64,000 bases of DNA from an uncultured Chryseobacterium sp. Lineage in GTDB: Bacteria > Bacteroidota > Bacteroidia > Flavobacteriales > Weeksellaceae. Below the pieces are notes generated by a model. It searched no databases, was not told the DNA's origin, and saw only the letters and a list, made by a program, of their open reading frames with translations. The DNA is taken from contig CAJYWN010000003.1 of assembly GCA_913778275.1 (NCBI GenBank), forward strand, positions 18,029-82,028, read 5' to 3'. A program made the position numbers and the translations under genes. This document shows, piece by piece, positions 35,841 to 45,559 of the stretch; within the stretch, counting starts at the first letter, position 1; every line of letters begins with the position of its first letter.

Positions 35841-36779
35841 ATGAAAAAATATATTAGCAGTTTTTTAGTTTTAGTTTCGGGATTTGCATTTTCCCAGACT
35901 ATCCTGAACGCTTCTTCTCCTGAAGAATTCAGAAAAATGAGAGCTGAGAACAAAATGAAAGTTGGAGATACTGTTATCGACAAAAAAGTGAAGCCTTTGG
36001 AATATGGGTTTGTTGATGACAAGGATATCCTGAAAAGCATGTTTGTTTGGGAGGTTATTGATATGAATGATAAAATCAATCAGCCTTTCTATTATAACAA
36101 TCCGGACGGATTACTTTCCTCAGAGACAAAATCTTTATATAAGCTTTTGCTTGATGGTGCTATGAATGGCGACATCACGGAAGTTTATGATGATGAAAAC
36201 TTCGTAGTAAGACTTACCCCTCAACAAATCAAAGACAGATTGGTGAGTGTTCGGGTTGATGATGAAGCGGTAAATATTCTGAATAGCGGACGTCAGTTAA
36301 CAGAGCAGGAGAAAAAAGAACTTACCGACGTTTACGAAACTACAACTGATAAAGTTAAAGTTCTGAAAGTATTTGGAATGTGGTTTATTGACAAGAGAGA
36401 CGGACAGTTAAAGTACAGACCTCTTGGAATCGCTGCAATGGGACCGGATCCGCAAATGATTGGTAGAGTAGGTCCTGATGGACAACCAATCGAAGGAGCT
36501 AATGATCTTATCGACCTTTTCTGGGTGTATTATCCAAATGCAAGAGAAATTTTAGCTAACAATTATGTGTATAACAGAAAAAATACCTCTGCAGATCTTT
36601 CTTTCGACGATTTGATCAATGCGAGAAGATTCTCTTCTGTCATCTTTAAATCTTCAACAGGACTTGGTGATGGCGTTATTAAAGACTATATCCCAAGAGA
36701 TGCTGATGAGCAGCTGGAAGAAAGCGACAGAATCAAGTCGCAAATCCTGCAAATGGAAAATGATATGTGGAATTATTAA
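35841..36779 (+). CDS. gldN: T9SS/gliding protein GldN
   Basis: 312 residues. A Sec signal peptide (ending FAFSQ) precedes a periplasmic protein with the family pattern: EYGFVDDKDILKSMFVWEVIDMN early, FYYNNPDGLLSSETKSLYKLL, VLKVFGMWFIDKRDGQ and FWVYYPNAREILANNYVYN. GldN forms the periplasmic ring with GldK. It is the last gene of the operon; a terminator follows 22 nt after the stop. Confidence 0.96.
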   Translation: MKKYISSFLVLVSGFAFSQTILNASSPEEFRKMRAENKMKVGDTVIDKKVKPLEYGFVDDKDILKSMFVWEVIDMNDKINQPFYYNNPDGLLSSETKSLYKLLLDGAMNGDITEVYDDENFVVRLTPQQIKDRLVSVRVDDEAVNILNSGRQLTEQEKKELTDVYETTTDKVKVLKVFGMWFIDKRDGQLKYRPLGIAAMGPDPQMIGRVGPDGQPIEGANDLIDLFWVYYPNAREILANNYVYNRKNTSADLSFDDLINARRFSSVIFKSSTGLGDGVIKDYIPRDADEQLEESDRIKSQILQMENDMWNY

Positions 36780-36800
36780 GATTTCATTTGATAATTATAC

Positions 36801-36832
36801 AAAACCTGAGTATTTTTACTCAGGTTTTTTTT
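36801..36832 (+). terminator. Terminator at the end of gldKLMN, adjoining the next start codon
   Basis: An 11-bp perfect stem (AAAACCTGAGT / ACTCAGGTTTT) over a 6-nt loop, then T to 36832. The next gene starts with ATG at 36836, only 3 nt later. Confidence 0.85.
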
Positions 36833-36835
36833 GTT

Positions 36836-37882
36836 ATGGAAAATGTAGACTATATTATTGTTGGGGATGGCTATGCTTCGCTTTTCTTCGCTCATCAGCT
36901 GATAAAAAATAATAAATCATTCGTTCTGTTTTCAGAAGAGAAAAAAAATGCTTCCCAGGTCTCAGCAGGCATTATCAATCCCGTTGTACTCAAAAAGTTC
37001 ACTACATTTTGGAAAGCTCAGGAACAAATTGATTTTCTAAAAGAAACCTTGATGGAGATCGAAAGCTATACCGGAATAAACTATTTAATTGATGCACCCA
37101 TTCACAGAATTTTTCATGATGAAAATGAACAGCAGCTCTGGATGAAAAAATCGTCAAATGACGACCTGGTTAATTTTTTAGATAAAAAATTCGCTCATTT
37201 GAAGGTGGTAAAAAACGATTTTAATTCGGGAAAGGTGAATCAGTCAGCCAGACTTGATGTTAATGCATTTTTTGCAGGTCTATTGGGTTTTTTAGAAAAT
37301 CATAGTCATTTAATTAAAGAAAAATTCAATTATTCCGATCTCAACACTTCTGATCATATTTATAAAAATTTGAGATATAAAAATATTTTGTTTTGCGAAG
37401 GAATGGGAGTGAAGGAAAATCCTTTCTTTTCTGATATTCCAGTTAATCCCAACAAAGGACATCATATTAAGGTTAATCTTTCCCAGCCATTATCCGAAAA
37501 TATAACCATTAAGAAAAAGCATTTTCTTTTTCCTGTTCGTGAAAATACCTATTTTTATGGTGGCACATACGACCGGGAACAGCTTCATCATGAAATTGAT
37601 TCTTCCGCGGTAGAACAGCTCACCAACGGATTAAAAGAATTTTACCCGTACGATTTCAGCATTGAGGAAGTTAATTTCGGATTCAGGCCCACGGTGAAGG
37701 ACAGGCGGCCTATCATTGGCCGGCATTCTGAATATCAAAATTTGTATGTTTTTAATGGTCTTGGTGCCAGAGGAATTTTGAACGGATGTTATTTTTCAAA
37801 AAATTTATATGATTATATTGAAAACAATATTCCTTTGCATGAGGAAGTATCCATTGAAAGATTCGGTTCCCGAAAATGGTAA
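36836..37882 (+). CDS. FAD-dependent oxidoreductase (DAO family)
   Basis: 348 residues from the ATG at 36836; a longer GTG start at 36767 would run through the terminator and is rejected. The N-terminal FAD fold is DYIIVGDGYASLFFAHQL, an unusual variant of GxGxxG. The C-terminal DAO signature is GFRPTVKDRRPIIGRH...YVFNGLGARGILNGCY. It probably oxidises an amino acid or amine; the substrate is unknown. There is no room for a promoter between gldN and this gene except inside gldN, so it depends on read-through or an internal promoter. Confidence 0.88.
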   Translation: MENVDYIIVGDGYASLFFAHQLIKNNKSFVLFSEEKKNASQVSAGIINPVVLKKFTTFWKAQEQIDFLKETLMEIESYTGINYLIDAPIHRIFHDENEQQLWMKKSSNDDLVNFLDKKFAHLKVVKNDFNSGKVNQSARLDVNAFFAGLLGFLENHSHLIKEKFNYSDLNTSDHIYKNLRYKNILFCEGMGVKENPFFSDIPVNPNKGHHIKVNLSQPLSENITIKKKHFLFPVRENTYFYGGTYDREQLHHEIDSSAVEQLTNGLKEFYPYDFSIEEVNFGFRPTVKDRRPIIGRHSEYQNLYVFNGLGARGILNGCYFSKNLYDYIENNIPLHEEVSIERFGSRKW

Positions 37883-37931
37883 TCATTGCATAACGGTATA
37901 GAATTTTCTTATCTTGAATAAAAGATAATTT

Positions 37932-38189
37932 ATGGATGAAAATATTCTGGGGATTATTGCGGGAATTCTTACATCAGTATCGATGATTCCACAATTAGTA
38001 AAAGTCTTAAAAGAAAAAAATGCTGAAGATCTGTCCTGGACAATGATTCTGGTGCTTATTTCAGGGCTTTCTCTTTGGGTTTGGTACGGATTTATAAAAG
38101 ATGAGTTACCAATAATACTTTCTAACGCATTTGCGGTTATTGTCAACATCATTTTACTGATATGCTGTATGATTTATAAAAAAAAATAA
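37932..38189 (+). CDS. SemiSWEET sugar transporter
   Basis: 85 residues, the normal size of a SemiSWEET half-transporter with three transmembrane helices. It shows the PQ-loop motif (SVSMIPQLVKVL) in helix 1, the DLSW motif, helix 2 with GLSLWVWYG and helix 3 with SNAFAVIVNIILL. It works as a homodimer moving sugars down their gradient across the inner membrane. It lies 49 nt after the oxidoreductase and is closed by a perfect hairpin. Confidence 0.93.
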   Translation: MDENILGIIAGILTSVSMIPQLVKVLKEKNAEDLSWTMILVLISGLSLWVWYGFIKDELPIILSNAFAVIVNIILLICCMIYKKK

Positions 38190-38190
38190 C

Positions 38191-38222
38191 AAAAACACTT
38201 TTGTCGATGCAAAAGTGTTTTA
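38191..38222. terminator. Bidirectional terminator
   Basis: AAAACACTTTTG and CAAAAGTGTTTT are exact inverted arms around TCGATG between converging genes. Confidence 0.88.
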
Positions 38223-38251
38223 TGTTTCTTTATAATATAATGATGGTAAAA

Positions 38252-38650
38252 TTAATAAGATGCCATTTTTGTACCGGAAGAGGGCTTTTCTTTTTTATGA
38301 TGAAATAAGACAATATTATACCCTTTTCTCATAAAAGTCACTTCTCCCCGTATATCAGAATATTGATAATCTGCATTTCCTGCGGTAAATTCCGGTTGTT
38401 CATCGCTTTTTTTCATCTCGTAGGTTTTTCCGTCAAGACGGACAATTACCGTATTTTGTGTTTCATTAAGTGTGACTTCTAATTTATCACCATATGCATC
38501 TGTAAAAGTATTTTTTGTGATTTTATCCTGCTCAACAGCTTCGGCATCATTAAGATTCTGAAGGTTTACTTCTTCTTCCTTTGCCTGGTGCTTACACGCT
38601 GTTAAAGTAAAAACTAATAAAAGAGAGAGAATACGGAACATATTTTTCAT
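38252..38650 (-). CDS. Small lipoprotein, possibly MliC-like
   Basis: 132 residues. The lipobox LTAC places the acylated Cys at 19, followed by an acidic linker. The C-terminal 80 residues form a small beta domain: LEVTLNETQNTVIVRLDGKTYEMK, then EFTAGNADYQYSDIRGEVTFMRKGYNIVLFHHK. The pattern of short strands with a Gly-Lys-x-Tyr turn and a final membrane-like strand resembles the lysozyme-inhibitor MliC domain, but the Cys pair of that family is absent. The lipoprotein is certain, the family is not. Confidence 0.75.
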   Translation of the reverse strand: MKNMFRILSLLLVFTLTACKHQAKEEEVNLQNLNDAEAVEQDKITKNTFTDAYGDKLEVTLNETQNTVIVRLDGKTYEMKKSDEQPEFTAGNADYQYSDIRGEVTFMRKGYNIVLFHHKKEKPSSGTKMASY

Positions 38651-39207
38651 AATAATTTGTTTGTATGCGGTGCATTGTTTAAATGTTAATTATGTATAAA
38701 TTTACAATTTTATTAAAGATAATATGTTAATTTTTTATAAAATATTAATAATAATTGATCAGATGAAAATAACTCAAATTTTTCAACGGTTATTTTTTCG
38801 GTATGAGTAAAAAGGGATTCATTTGAGCTGCTTTCAATAAGGCAATTGCAGCGTTACTTTATAAATTGTAAAAAATAATTCACTATAGAATAATTATTTT
38901 TATTTAAAACTTTGTCCATATTTTCCAATTTAGATCCTTTAACATATTTATGATAAATTAACATTTTAACGTAATTTTTAATGTTTCAACTTTAATCAAA
39001 TTAAATGCCATAATAAAAAATTATTAGAGTATATTTCGTTAATATTTTAAAATACAGTATTTTAAGTAAATTTTACTGATGCGAAATAATACGATAAGCA
39101 GTACTTCAGGTAATTTAAAGTAGTGTTAAATATTGTTAACAGATATAATAATTATTCCTTTATATGGAAAGATAATCTGGGGATGCGCTACATTTGTGCC
39201 TTGAATT
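38651..39207. other. AT-rich intergenic region
   Basis: About 560 nt without a supported gene. It is strongly AT-rich, with runs such as TTTTTATAAAATATTAATAATAATTG and no frame longer than a few dozen codons. It includes the promoter box of the next gene and could hold regulatory sites for the efflux operon. I see no clear palindrome or terminator. Confidence 0.6.
39189..39196 (+). promoter_or_regulatory. -7 element (TACATTTG) before the small membrane protein and efflux genes
   Basis: An exact TAnnTTTG match 11 nt before the ATG at 39208, so the mRNA leader would be very short. Confidence 0.5.
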
Positions 39208-39597
39208 ATGAGAAATTATATCGTATACTTTTTGACTTCGCTTTTTCTGCTGTTTGTAGTAGAAAGTAAGATTAATGTCAAAACATTACGAAATGATTAT
39301 ACTCAGACTTCCCAAAATTTGCCCAAAAAAGCCAACCGCTTAAATCAGACCTGCGAAAAACTTTCCATGCAACAGGCTGCCGATGATGTGAGCAATGCTT
39401 ACTCAATAGAATTGGCAGAAGATAACTTCCAGCTTTCGGATACTTTTCAGGCTATGGTGGCTTTCGCCAGTGTTTTTACATTAGTTTATATCTTTGGGTT
39501 AAAGAGCTTCAAAAAGTTAAAGCCTACCGTTCACGGCTTTTTATCAGAATTTTCTACGGTTAAACGATTCATCCTGATTCGTTCTATCAGAATTTAA
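39208..39597 (+). CDS. Small predicted membrane protein of unknown function
   Basis: 129 residues, not recognised. An N-terminal hydrophobic segment (about 4-18) could be a signal peptide or anchor. A second hydrophobic stretch (AMVAFASVFTLVYIFGL, about 84-101) is followed by a very basic C-terminus (SFKKLKPTV...RFILIRSIRI), which by the positive-inside rule should be cytoplasmic. It precedes the RND efflux genes by 143 nt in the same direction and has its own -7 box, so it may be a co-expressed accessory protein; this is context only. Confidence 0.6.
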   Translation: MRNYIVYFLTSLFLLFVVESKINVKTLRNDYTQTSQNLPKKANRLNQTCEKLSMQQAADDVSNAYSIELAEDNFQLSDTFQAMVAFASVFTLVYIFGLKSFKKLKPTVHGFLSEFSTVKRFILIRSIRI

Positions 39598-39740
39598 AAT
39601 CCCATTTCTGTTTATTTTCTGCTGATTATTCGGCGGGAAATCATCTGCGTTTGTGGTGCCGGTAATCATCACGTCGCTGAATTCTTTATTACCATTTTTT
39701 TCCATTTAAAACATTAACGATTTATATAAACTCCAGAATT

Positions 39741-40823
39741 ATGATCAAGAGAGTTGTCGCAAGCATTGCGCTAAGTAGTCTTTTATTGTTCAGCTGTAAC
39801 AAGAAAAAAGAAGAAAAAGAAGAAGCTGCCGTTTACCCAGTAACCTCACCTGTAGTGATGGATACGGTGATCGACAAGGAATATGTAGCTCAGATCCGGT
39901 CTGTAAAGAACATTGAAGTTCGTGCGCAGGAAAAAGGATTCCTTGAAAAAATCTATGTAGACGAAGGTCAGTATGTGCACCAGGGACAGACCTTATTCCG
40001 CATTATGCCTCAGTTGTACCAGGCGGAATTACTGAAAGCTAAAGCAGAAGTTGCCCAGGCAACGATTGAATTAAAAAATGCGAGCACATTAGCCAGCAAT
40101 AACATCGTTTCAAAAAACGAGCGGGCTATGGCGAAAGCGAAGCTTGATGCCGCAAATGCGGAAGCAAAGCTGGCGCAGATTCATTTATCTTTTACGGATA
40201 TCAAAGCACCCTTTTCCGGTATTATAGACCGGATTCCGTTAAAGCTAGGGAGTCTTGTAGATGAAGGTGATTTGCTGACTTCACTTTCTGATAATAACGA
40301 TATTTATACGTATTTCAATGTTTCTGAACCGGAATATCTGAACTACCAGAGAAACATCGCATCGCGAGGAAGCAATCAGGTAGATCTGGTGATGGCAAAC
40401 GGAGATATCTTTCCACAGAAAGGGCAGATTCAGACTATTGAAGGAGAATTCGACAGCGAGACCGGAAATATTGCCTTCAGAGCAAAATTCCCGAACCCTG
40501 ATAAACTATTACGGAACGGTGAAACCGGGAAAGTAAGAATGACTTTACCGCTGAAAAATGCATTGATTATTCCACAAAAAGCTACTTATGAAATCCAGGA
40601 TCAGAAATATGTTTTCGTAGTGGATAAAAACGGCGTAGCGAGATCTAAAAACATAAAAGTTGCTTACGAGCTTCCGGATGTTTATGTAGTGGCTTCCGGC
40701 CTTTCCACAGGAGACAGGATCTTATTGGAAGGCGTTCAGAAAGTAAAAGATGATCAGAAAGTTCAGGTTAAAGCTCAGGATCCGAAAAAAGTTCTTCAAT
40801 CATTAAAATTAAAAGCAGAGTAA
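39741..40823 (+). CDS. RND efflux periplasmic adaptor subunit
   Basis: 360 residues. A lipoprotein signal ends in LFSC (Cys19). It has the membrane-fusion order: EVRAQEKGFLEKIYVDEGQYVHQGQTLF (biotinyl-lipoyl half), a coiled-coil hairpin (about 95-150), the second half FTDIKAPFSGIIDRIP, then beta-barrel and membrane-proximal domains. It bridges the inner-membrane pump and outer-membrane channel encoded next. The operon continues with the pump 89 nt on. Confidence 0.94.
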   Translation: MIKRVVASIALSSLLLFSCNKKKEEKEEAAVYPVTSPVVMDTVIDKEYVAQIRSVKNIEVRAQEKGFLEKIYVDEGQYVHQGQTLFRIMPQLYQAELLKAKAEVAQATIELKNASTLASNNIVSKNERAMAKAKLDAANAEAKLAQIHLSFTDIKAPFSGIIDRIPLKLGSLVDEGDLLTSLSDNNDIYTYFNVSEPEYLNYQRNIASRGSNQVDLVMANGDIFPQKGQIQTIEGEFDSETGNIAFRAKFPNPDKLLRNGETGKVRMTLPLKNALIIPQKATYEIQDQKYVFVVDKNGVARSKNIKVAYELPDVYVVASGLSTGDRILLEGVQKVKDDQKVQVKAQDPKKVLQSLKLKAE

Positions 40824-40912
40824 AATACGATAATTGATAAGCGATAATGATGCCGACTCGCTGTCTACCATCTTTTCGTCTATTATCTATTTTCTAAAAA
40901 ATATAATATTAC

Positions 40913-43900
40913 ATGTTTAAGAAATTCATCCGCAGACCTGTTCTGTCAATCGTAATCTCTTTGATTATCGTATTTATGGGGATTTTATCTTTGGTAAAAT
41001 TACCCATAACACAATTTCCGTCCATTTCACCTCCGAAAGTAAACATCACTGCAGAATATCCCGGTGCCAACAACGAATTGCTGATTAAATCCGTAGTAAT
41101 TCCTTTGGAAAGAGGACTGAATGGCGTACCGGGAATGAAGTACATGACTTCCGATGCCGGAAACGATGGGGAAGCCTCCATTCAGGTAGTATTCGATCTG
41201 GGAACCGACCCGAACGTTGCTGCCGTAAATGTTCAGAACCGTGTATCTTCAGTGGTAAACAAACTTCCGCCTCTGGTAGTGCGGGAAGGGGTTAAAATTA
41301 CCCGTGAAGAACCTAATATGTTGATGTATATCAACTTGTACAGTGATGATCCGAAAGCCGACCAGAAATTCCTTTTCAACTATGCGGATATTAACGTAAT
41401 GTCCGAATTGAGAAGGGTGAGCGGTGTTGGGTTCGCAGATATCCTCGGAACCAGAGAGTATGCCATGCGTATCTGGCTGAAGCCTGACCGGTTAACAGCG
41501 TACAGCATTTCAGCAGACGAGGTCATGGAAGCTTTGAACCAGCAAAGTTTGGAAGCTTCTCCGGGAAAAACAGGAGAAAGTTCCGGTAAAAGATCGCAGT
41601 CCTTTGAATATATCTTAAAATATCCGGGTCGTTTTAATAATGAAAAAGATTATGGAAATATTATTCTTAAAGCTAAGCCAGACGGAGAATTTATCAGATT
41701 GAAAGATGTTGCAGATATTGAATTCGGGTCTTCCATGTATGATATTTACTCTACATTGAATGGGAAGCCTTCTGCAGCAATTACGGTAAAGCAATCCTAC
41801 GGTTCCAACGCCAGTGACGTTATCAAAAATGTAAAATCTCTGATGGCAGAACTGCAGAAAACAACCTTTCCGAAAGGAATGCATTATGACATCAGTTATG
41901 ACGTGTCAAAATTCCTCGATGCTTCTATTGAAAAAGTAGTTCACACGCTTTTTGAAGCCTTTATTTTGGTGGCTATCGTGGTATTCTTATTCCTGGGAGA
42001 CTGGCGTTCAACCTTAATTCCTGCTTTAGCGGTTCCGGTGTCTTTGGTAGGAACATTTGCCGTCATGTCAGCCTTTGGAATTACATTAAATATGATCTCA
42101 CTCTTTGCCCTCGTAATGGCGATCGGGGTGGTTGTTGATGACGCGATTGTAGTGATTGAAGCAGTTCATGCCAAAATGGAAGAGAAGCATTTGTCGCCGT
42201 TAAAAGCAACGGAAGAAGCAATGCATGAAATCAGCGGGGCAATTATCGCGATTACGCTGGTAATGGCTTCCGTATTTATTCCGATTGCCTTCATGTCCGG
42301 ACCGGTTGGTGTATTCTATCGTCAGTTCTCCATTACAATGGCTTCTGCGATTATCCTTTCGGGAGTTGTGGCTTTAACATTAACTCCGGCTTTATGTGCT
42401 TTAATCTTAAAAAACAACCACGGAAAAGCCAAAAGAAGAACCCCGGTTACGATTTTCCTTGATAAATTCAACGGATTATTCAATAAAGGAGCGAATAAAT
42501 ATGAAGGGATGCTTAACAAAACGGTGAAGAAAAAAACAATTACTTTACCTTTATTATTAGCATTTTGCGCCTGTACATTCTTCCTTAGTAACTCACTGCC
42601 TTCAGGCTTTATTCCCGCGGAAGATCAGGGGATGATCTATGCAATTATTCAGACACCACCAGGTTCTACACTCGAAAGAACCAACCAGATAGCCAAAGAG
42701 TTATTGAGAGAATCTGAAGATATTGATGGGGTACAGTCTGTTTCTTCACTGGCAGGTTATGAAATTCTTACAGAAGGTACCGGTTCCAATTCCGGAACTT
42801 GTCTGATCAACCTTAAAAGCTGGGAAGACCGTAAAGAATCTGCTTCGGAAATCATAGAAAAGCTGGAAGAAAAAGCGAAAAATATTCCGGGTGCCAATAT
42901 AGAATTCTTCCAACCGCCATCCATTCCGGGATATGGTGCAGCAGGTGGTTTCGAGCTGCGTCTGCTGGATAAAGCAGGAAGCGGGGATTATCATAAAATG
43001 GAGCAGGTAAGTAATGATTTCGTAAAAGAGCTGAAAAAACGACCTGAGCTGGGATCTGCATTCACCTTTTATTCTGCGAGTTTCCCTCAGTATATGTTGA
43101 GAGTGGATAACGACCTTGCCGAGCAAAAAGGAGTAACGATAGAAAACGCAATGGATAATTTATCAACATTGATTGGTTCCAATTATGAGACAAGTTTCAT
43201 CCGTTTCGACAGACCTTATAAAGTAATCGTTCAGGCCGGACCACAATATCGGGCATTGCCAAGTGATTTATTAAAGCTTTACGTGAAAAACGATAAAGAT
43301 CAGATGGTTCCGTATTCAGATTTTATGCATTTGGAAAAAGTATATGGTCTTTCGGAAATTACCCGACATAATATGTATAATTCTGCCGAGGTAAGCGGTA
43401 CTCCTGCTCCGGGGTACAGTTCAGGACAGGCCATTGCAGCTATAAAAGAAGTTGCTGATAAAACACTTCCGAGAGGATTTGGAATCGACTGGGCAGGTAT
43501 TTCCAAAGACGAGGTAAGCCGCGGAAACGAAGCAATTTTCATATTCCTTGTGTGTTTAGGTTTCGTTTACCTGATTCTTTCGGCTCAGTATGAAAGTTTC
43601 ATTCTTCCGCTGCCGGTAATTTTATCATTGCCTACAGGTATTTTCGGGGCGTTTTTATGTCTTAAATTATTGGGATTGGAGAACAATATCTATGCTCAGG
43701 TTGCAATGGTTATGCTGATTGGCCTCTTGGGTAAAAATGCCGTATTGATCGTTGAATTTGCCGTTCAGAAGAAGGCAGAGGAAGGAATTCCGGTGGCACA
43801 GGCAGCAATTGAAGGAGCGGCAATCCGTTTCCGTCCGATCTTAATGACCTCTTTTGCATTTATCGCAGGTCTGATTCCTTTGGTAATGGCAACAGGTCCG

Positions 43901-44107
43901 GGAGCAATTGGAAACCGTACCATCGGTACAGCTGCAGCAGGGGGGATGCTCATCGGAACTGTTTTCGGGTTGATGATTATTCCGGGATTATATTACATTT
44001 TCGGAACGATTGCAGAAAAGTCGAGACTGGCAAGATATGAAGAGGAGAATCCTTTAACAGAACAAACAGAACCGTATCAACACGATGACAAACATGAAGA
44101 TTTATAA
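40913..44107 (+). CDS. RND efflux inner-membrane pump (HAE1 family)
   Basis: 1064 residues, AcrB-like with 12 transmembrane helices and two large periplasmic loops. The start MFKKFIRRPVLSIVISLIIV is helix 1. The proton-relay aspartates are Asp409-Asp410 in VVVDDAIVVIEAV (helix 4) and the relay lysine is Lys941 in GLLGKNAVLIVEF (helix 10). GFIPAEDQGMIY marks the second half. It should export lipophilic or amphiphilic compounds by proton antiport. It overlaps the outer-membrane channel gene at its 3' end. Confidence 0.97.
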   Translation: MFKKFIRRPVLSIVISLIIVFMGILSLVKLPITQFPSISPPKVNITAEYPGANNELLIKSVVIPLERGLNGVPGMKYMTSDAGNDGEASIQVVFDLGTDPNVAAVNVQNRVSSVVNKLPPLVVREGVKITREEPNMLMYINLYSDDPKADQKFLFNYADINVMSELRRVSGVGFADILGTREYAMRIWLKPDRLTAYSISADEVMEALNQQSLEASPGKTGESSGKRSQSFEYILKYPGRFNNEKDYGNIILKAKPDGEFIRLKDVADIEFGSSMYDIYSTLNGKPSAAITVKQSYGSNASDVIKNVKSLMAELQKTTFPKGMHYDISYDVSKFLDASIEKVVHTLFEAFILVAIVVFLFLGDWRSTLIPALAVPVSLVGTFAVMSAFGITLNMISLFALVMAIGVVVDDAIVVIEAVHAKMEEKHLSPLKATEEAMHEISGAIIAITLVMASVFIPIAFMSGPVGVFYRQFSITMASAIILSGVVALTLTPALCALILKNNHGKAKRRTPVTIFLDKFNGLFNKGANKYEGMLNKTVKKKTITLPLLLAFCACTFFLSNSLPSGFIPAEDQGMIYAIIQTPPGSTLERTNQIAKELLRESEDIDGVQSVSSLAGYEILTEGTGSNSGTCLINLKSWEDRKESASEIIEKLEEKAKNIPGANIEFFQPPSIPGYGAAGGFELRLLDKAGSGDYHKMEQVSNDFVKELKKRPELGSAFTFYSASFPQYMLRVDNDLAEQKGVTIENAMDNLSTLIGSNYETSFIRFDRPYKVIVQAGPQYRALPSDLLKLYVKNDKDQMVPYSDFMHLEKVYGLSEITRHNMYNSAEVSGTPAPGYSSGQAIAAIKEVADKTLPRGFGIDWAGISKDEVSRGNEAIFIFLVCLGFVYLILSAQYESFILPLPVILSLPTGIFGAFLCLKLLGLENNIYAQVAMVMLIGLLGKNAVLIVEFAVQKKAEEGIPVAQAAIEGAAIRFRPILMTSFAFIAGLIPLVMATGPGAIGNRTIGTAAAGGMLIGTVFGLMIIPGLYYIFGTIAEKSRLARYEEENPLTEQTEPYQHDDKHEDL

Positions 44108-45533
44108 TAAATATATAGCAGCCATTGCCTTATCGCTTGTTTTAGCAGGCTGTAAGGCACCTATGGCGACCGTTGTAAAAGACGAAGTAAAAGAAAATAT
44201 TCCTCAGAATTTTAATCAGGAGGAGGGAGATGCCAACAATAACAGCGGGACAACCCCGTGGAGACAGTTTTTTACGGATCCCAATTTAGTAGCGTTAATT
44301 GAAACGGCTTTAAAAAACAATCAGGAGCTGATGATCACTTTGCAGGAAATTGAAATCGCAAAGAGTGGAGTTTTAGCTAAAAAAGGAAGATTAACGCCAA
44401 CTGTTTCTGCAGGTATCGGAGCAGGAGTAAGTAAAGTAGGACGCTATACCAGCGAAGGAGCCGGAGATGCTTCCACTGAAATTGAGCCTGGAAAGGAAGT
44501 TCCGGATCCCCTGGGTAATTTTGAAGGAGGTCTGATGGCCAACTGGGAAGTGGATATCTGGAAAAAATTAAGAACAGAAAAAGAGTCTGCCATAGCGCAT
44601 TATCTTTCAACGGTAGAAGGAAAGAACTTTGTGCTTTCGAATTTGATTGAAGAAGTTGCCGACAATTATTATGAGCTATTGGCATTGGACAACCAGCTTA
44701 ATATCATTCAGCAGTACACGAAGCTTCAGGAGAAAGCTTTGGAGATTTCAAAAATTCAGAAAGAAGCAGCTGCGGCTACAGAATTGGCGGTTAAAAAGTT
44801 TGAGGCAGAGCTGGCGAAATCCAAAGCGACGGAGTATACCATCCGACAGCAGATTACCGAAAAAGAAAATGAGATCAATGCTTTATGTGGAAGATATCCA
44901 CAAACTATTGTACGCTCAAAAGGTGATTTTATGTCTATGATTCCACAGACGGTTTATACGGGAATTCCGTCTCAGCTTTTGGCAAACCGTCCCGATATTA
45001 AACAGGCAGAACTGGAACTGAAAGCTGCAAAACTGGATGTTGAAGCGGCAAGAAAAGAATTTTATCCGACTCTGGAAATTTCTGCAACATTAGGGCTGGA
45101 AGCATTTAAGCCTTCTTACCTTGTAAAGTTACCGGAATCAATGGCTGCAAGTCTTGTGGGTGAACTGGCAGGTCCGCTTATTAACAAAAGCGCGATCAAA
45201 GCCAATTTCCAGACTGCTGATGCACGGCAGATTCAGTCTTTGTATGAATATGACAAAACCATTCTGAATGCCTATCTGGATGTTGCCAATTTAATGTCTA
45301 AAGTAAAAAATATAGATCAGTATTATAAGCTAAAGTCTGATGAAACCAAGGCTTTAGAACAATCAATAGATATTGCTAATCAGCTGTTCAGGAACTCAAG
45401 GGCAGATTATCTGGAAGTTCTTCTCAATCAGAGAGACGCTCTTGATGCCAAAATGGAGCTGGTGGAAGCTAAACAAAAACAGCTGAGTACGGTTGTGGAT
45501 ATTTATAAGAGCTTAGGCGGAGGCTGGAAGTAA
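44094..45533 (+). CDS. RND efflux outer-membrane channel (TolC/NodT family)
   Basis: 479 residues from the ATG at 44094, chosen because it gives a clean lipoprotein signal MKIYNKYIAAIALSLVLAGC; an ATG nine bases earlier is also possible. Both overlap the pump gene, so translation is coupled. It has the OEP repeat pattern with two long helical hairpins: NWEVDIWKKLRTEKESAIAHY, then NRPDIKQAELELKAAKLDVEAARKEFYPTL in the second half. It completes the tripartite pump and is followed by a terminator. Confidence 0.95.
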   Translation: MKIYNKYIAAIALSLVLAGCKAPMATVVKDEVKENIPQNFNQEEGDANNNSGTTPWRQFFTDPNLVALIETALKNNQELMITLQEIEIAKSGVLAKKGRLTPTVSAGIGAGVSKVGRYTSEGAGDASTEIEPGKEVPDPLGNFEGGLMANWEVDIWKKLRTEKESAIAHYLSTVEGKNFVLSNLIEEVADNYYELLALDNQLNIIQQYTKLQEKALEISKIQKEAAAATELAVKKFEAELAKSKATEYTIRQQITEKENEINALCGRYPQTIVRSKGDFMSMIPQTVYTGIPSQLLANRPDIKQAELELKAAKLDVEAARKEFYPTLEISATLGLEAFKPSYLVKLPESMAASLVGELAGPLINKSAIKANFQTADARQIQSLYEYDKTILNAYLDVANLMSKVKNIDQYYKLKSDETKALEQSIDIANQLFRNSRADYLEVLLNQRDALDAKMELVEAKQKQLSTVVDIYKSLGGGWK

Positions 45534-45559
45534 TTATAAATCCTTAATGTTTTAAAAAG

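Noticed and set aside
36767..36835. N-terminal extension of the FAD oxidoreductase from a GTG at 36767
   Set aside because: It would overlap gldN and run through the terminator hairpin, and the FAD fold begins directly after ATG 36836.
40824..40912. GATAA-rich spacer between the adaptor and pump genes
   Set aside because: A suggestive string of GATAA/TTATC words, but no regular spacing or strong palindrome; probably AT-rich filler.
44377..44940. Frames inside the outer-membrane channel gene on both strands
   Set aside because: Alternative-frame readings of a well supported TolC-family gene.
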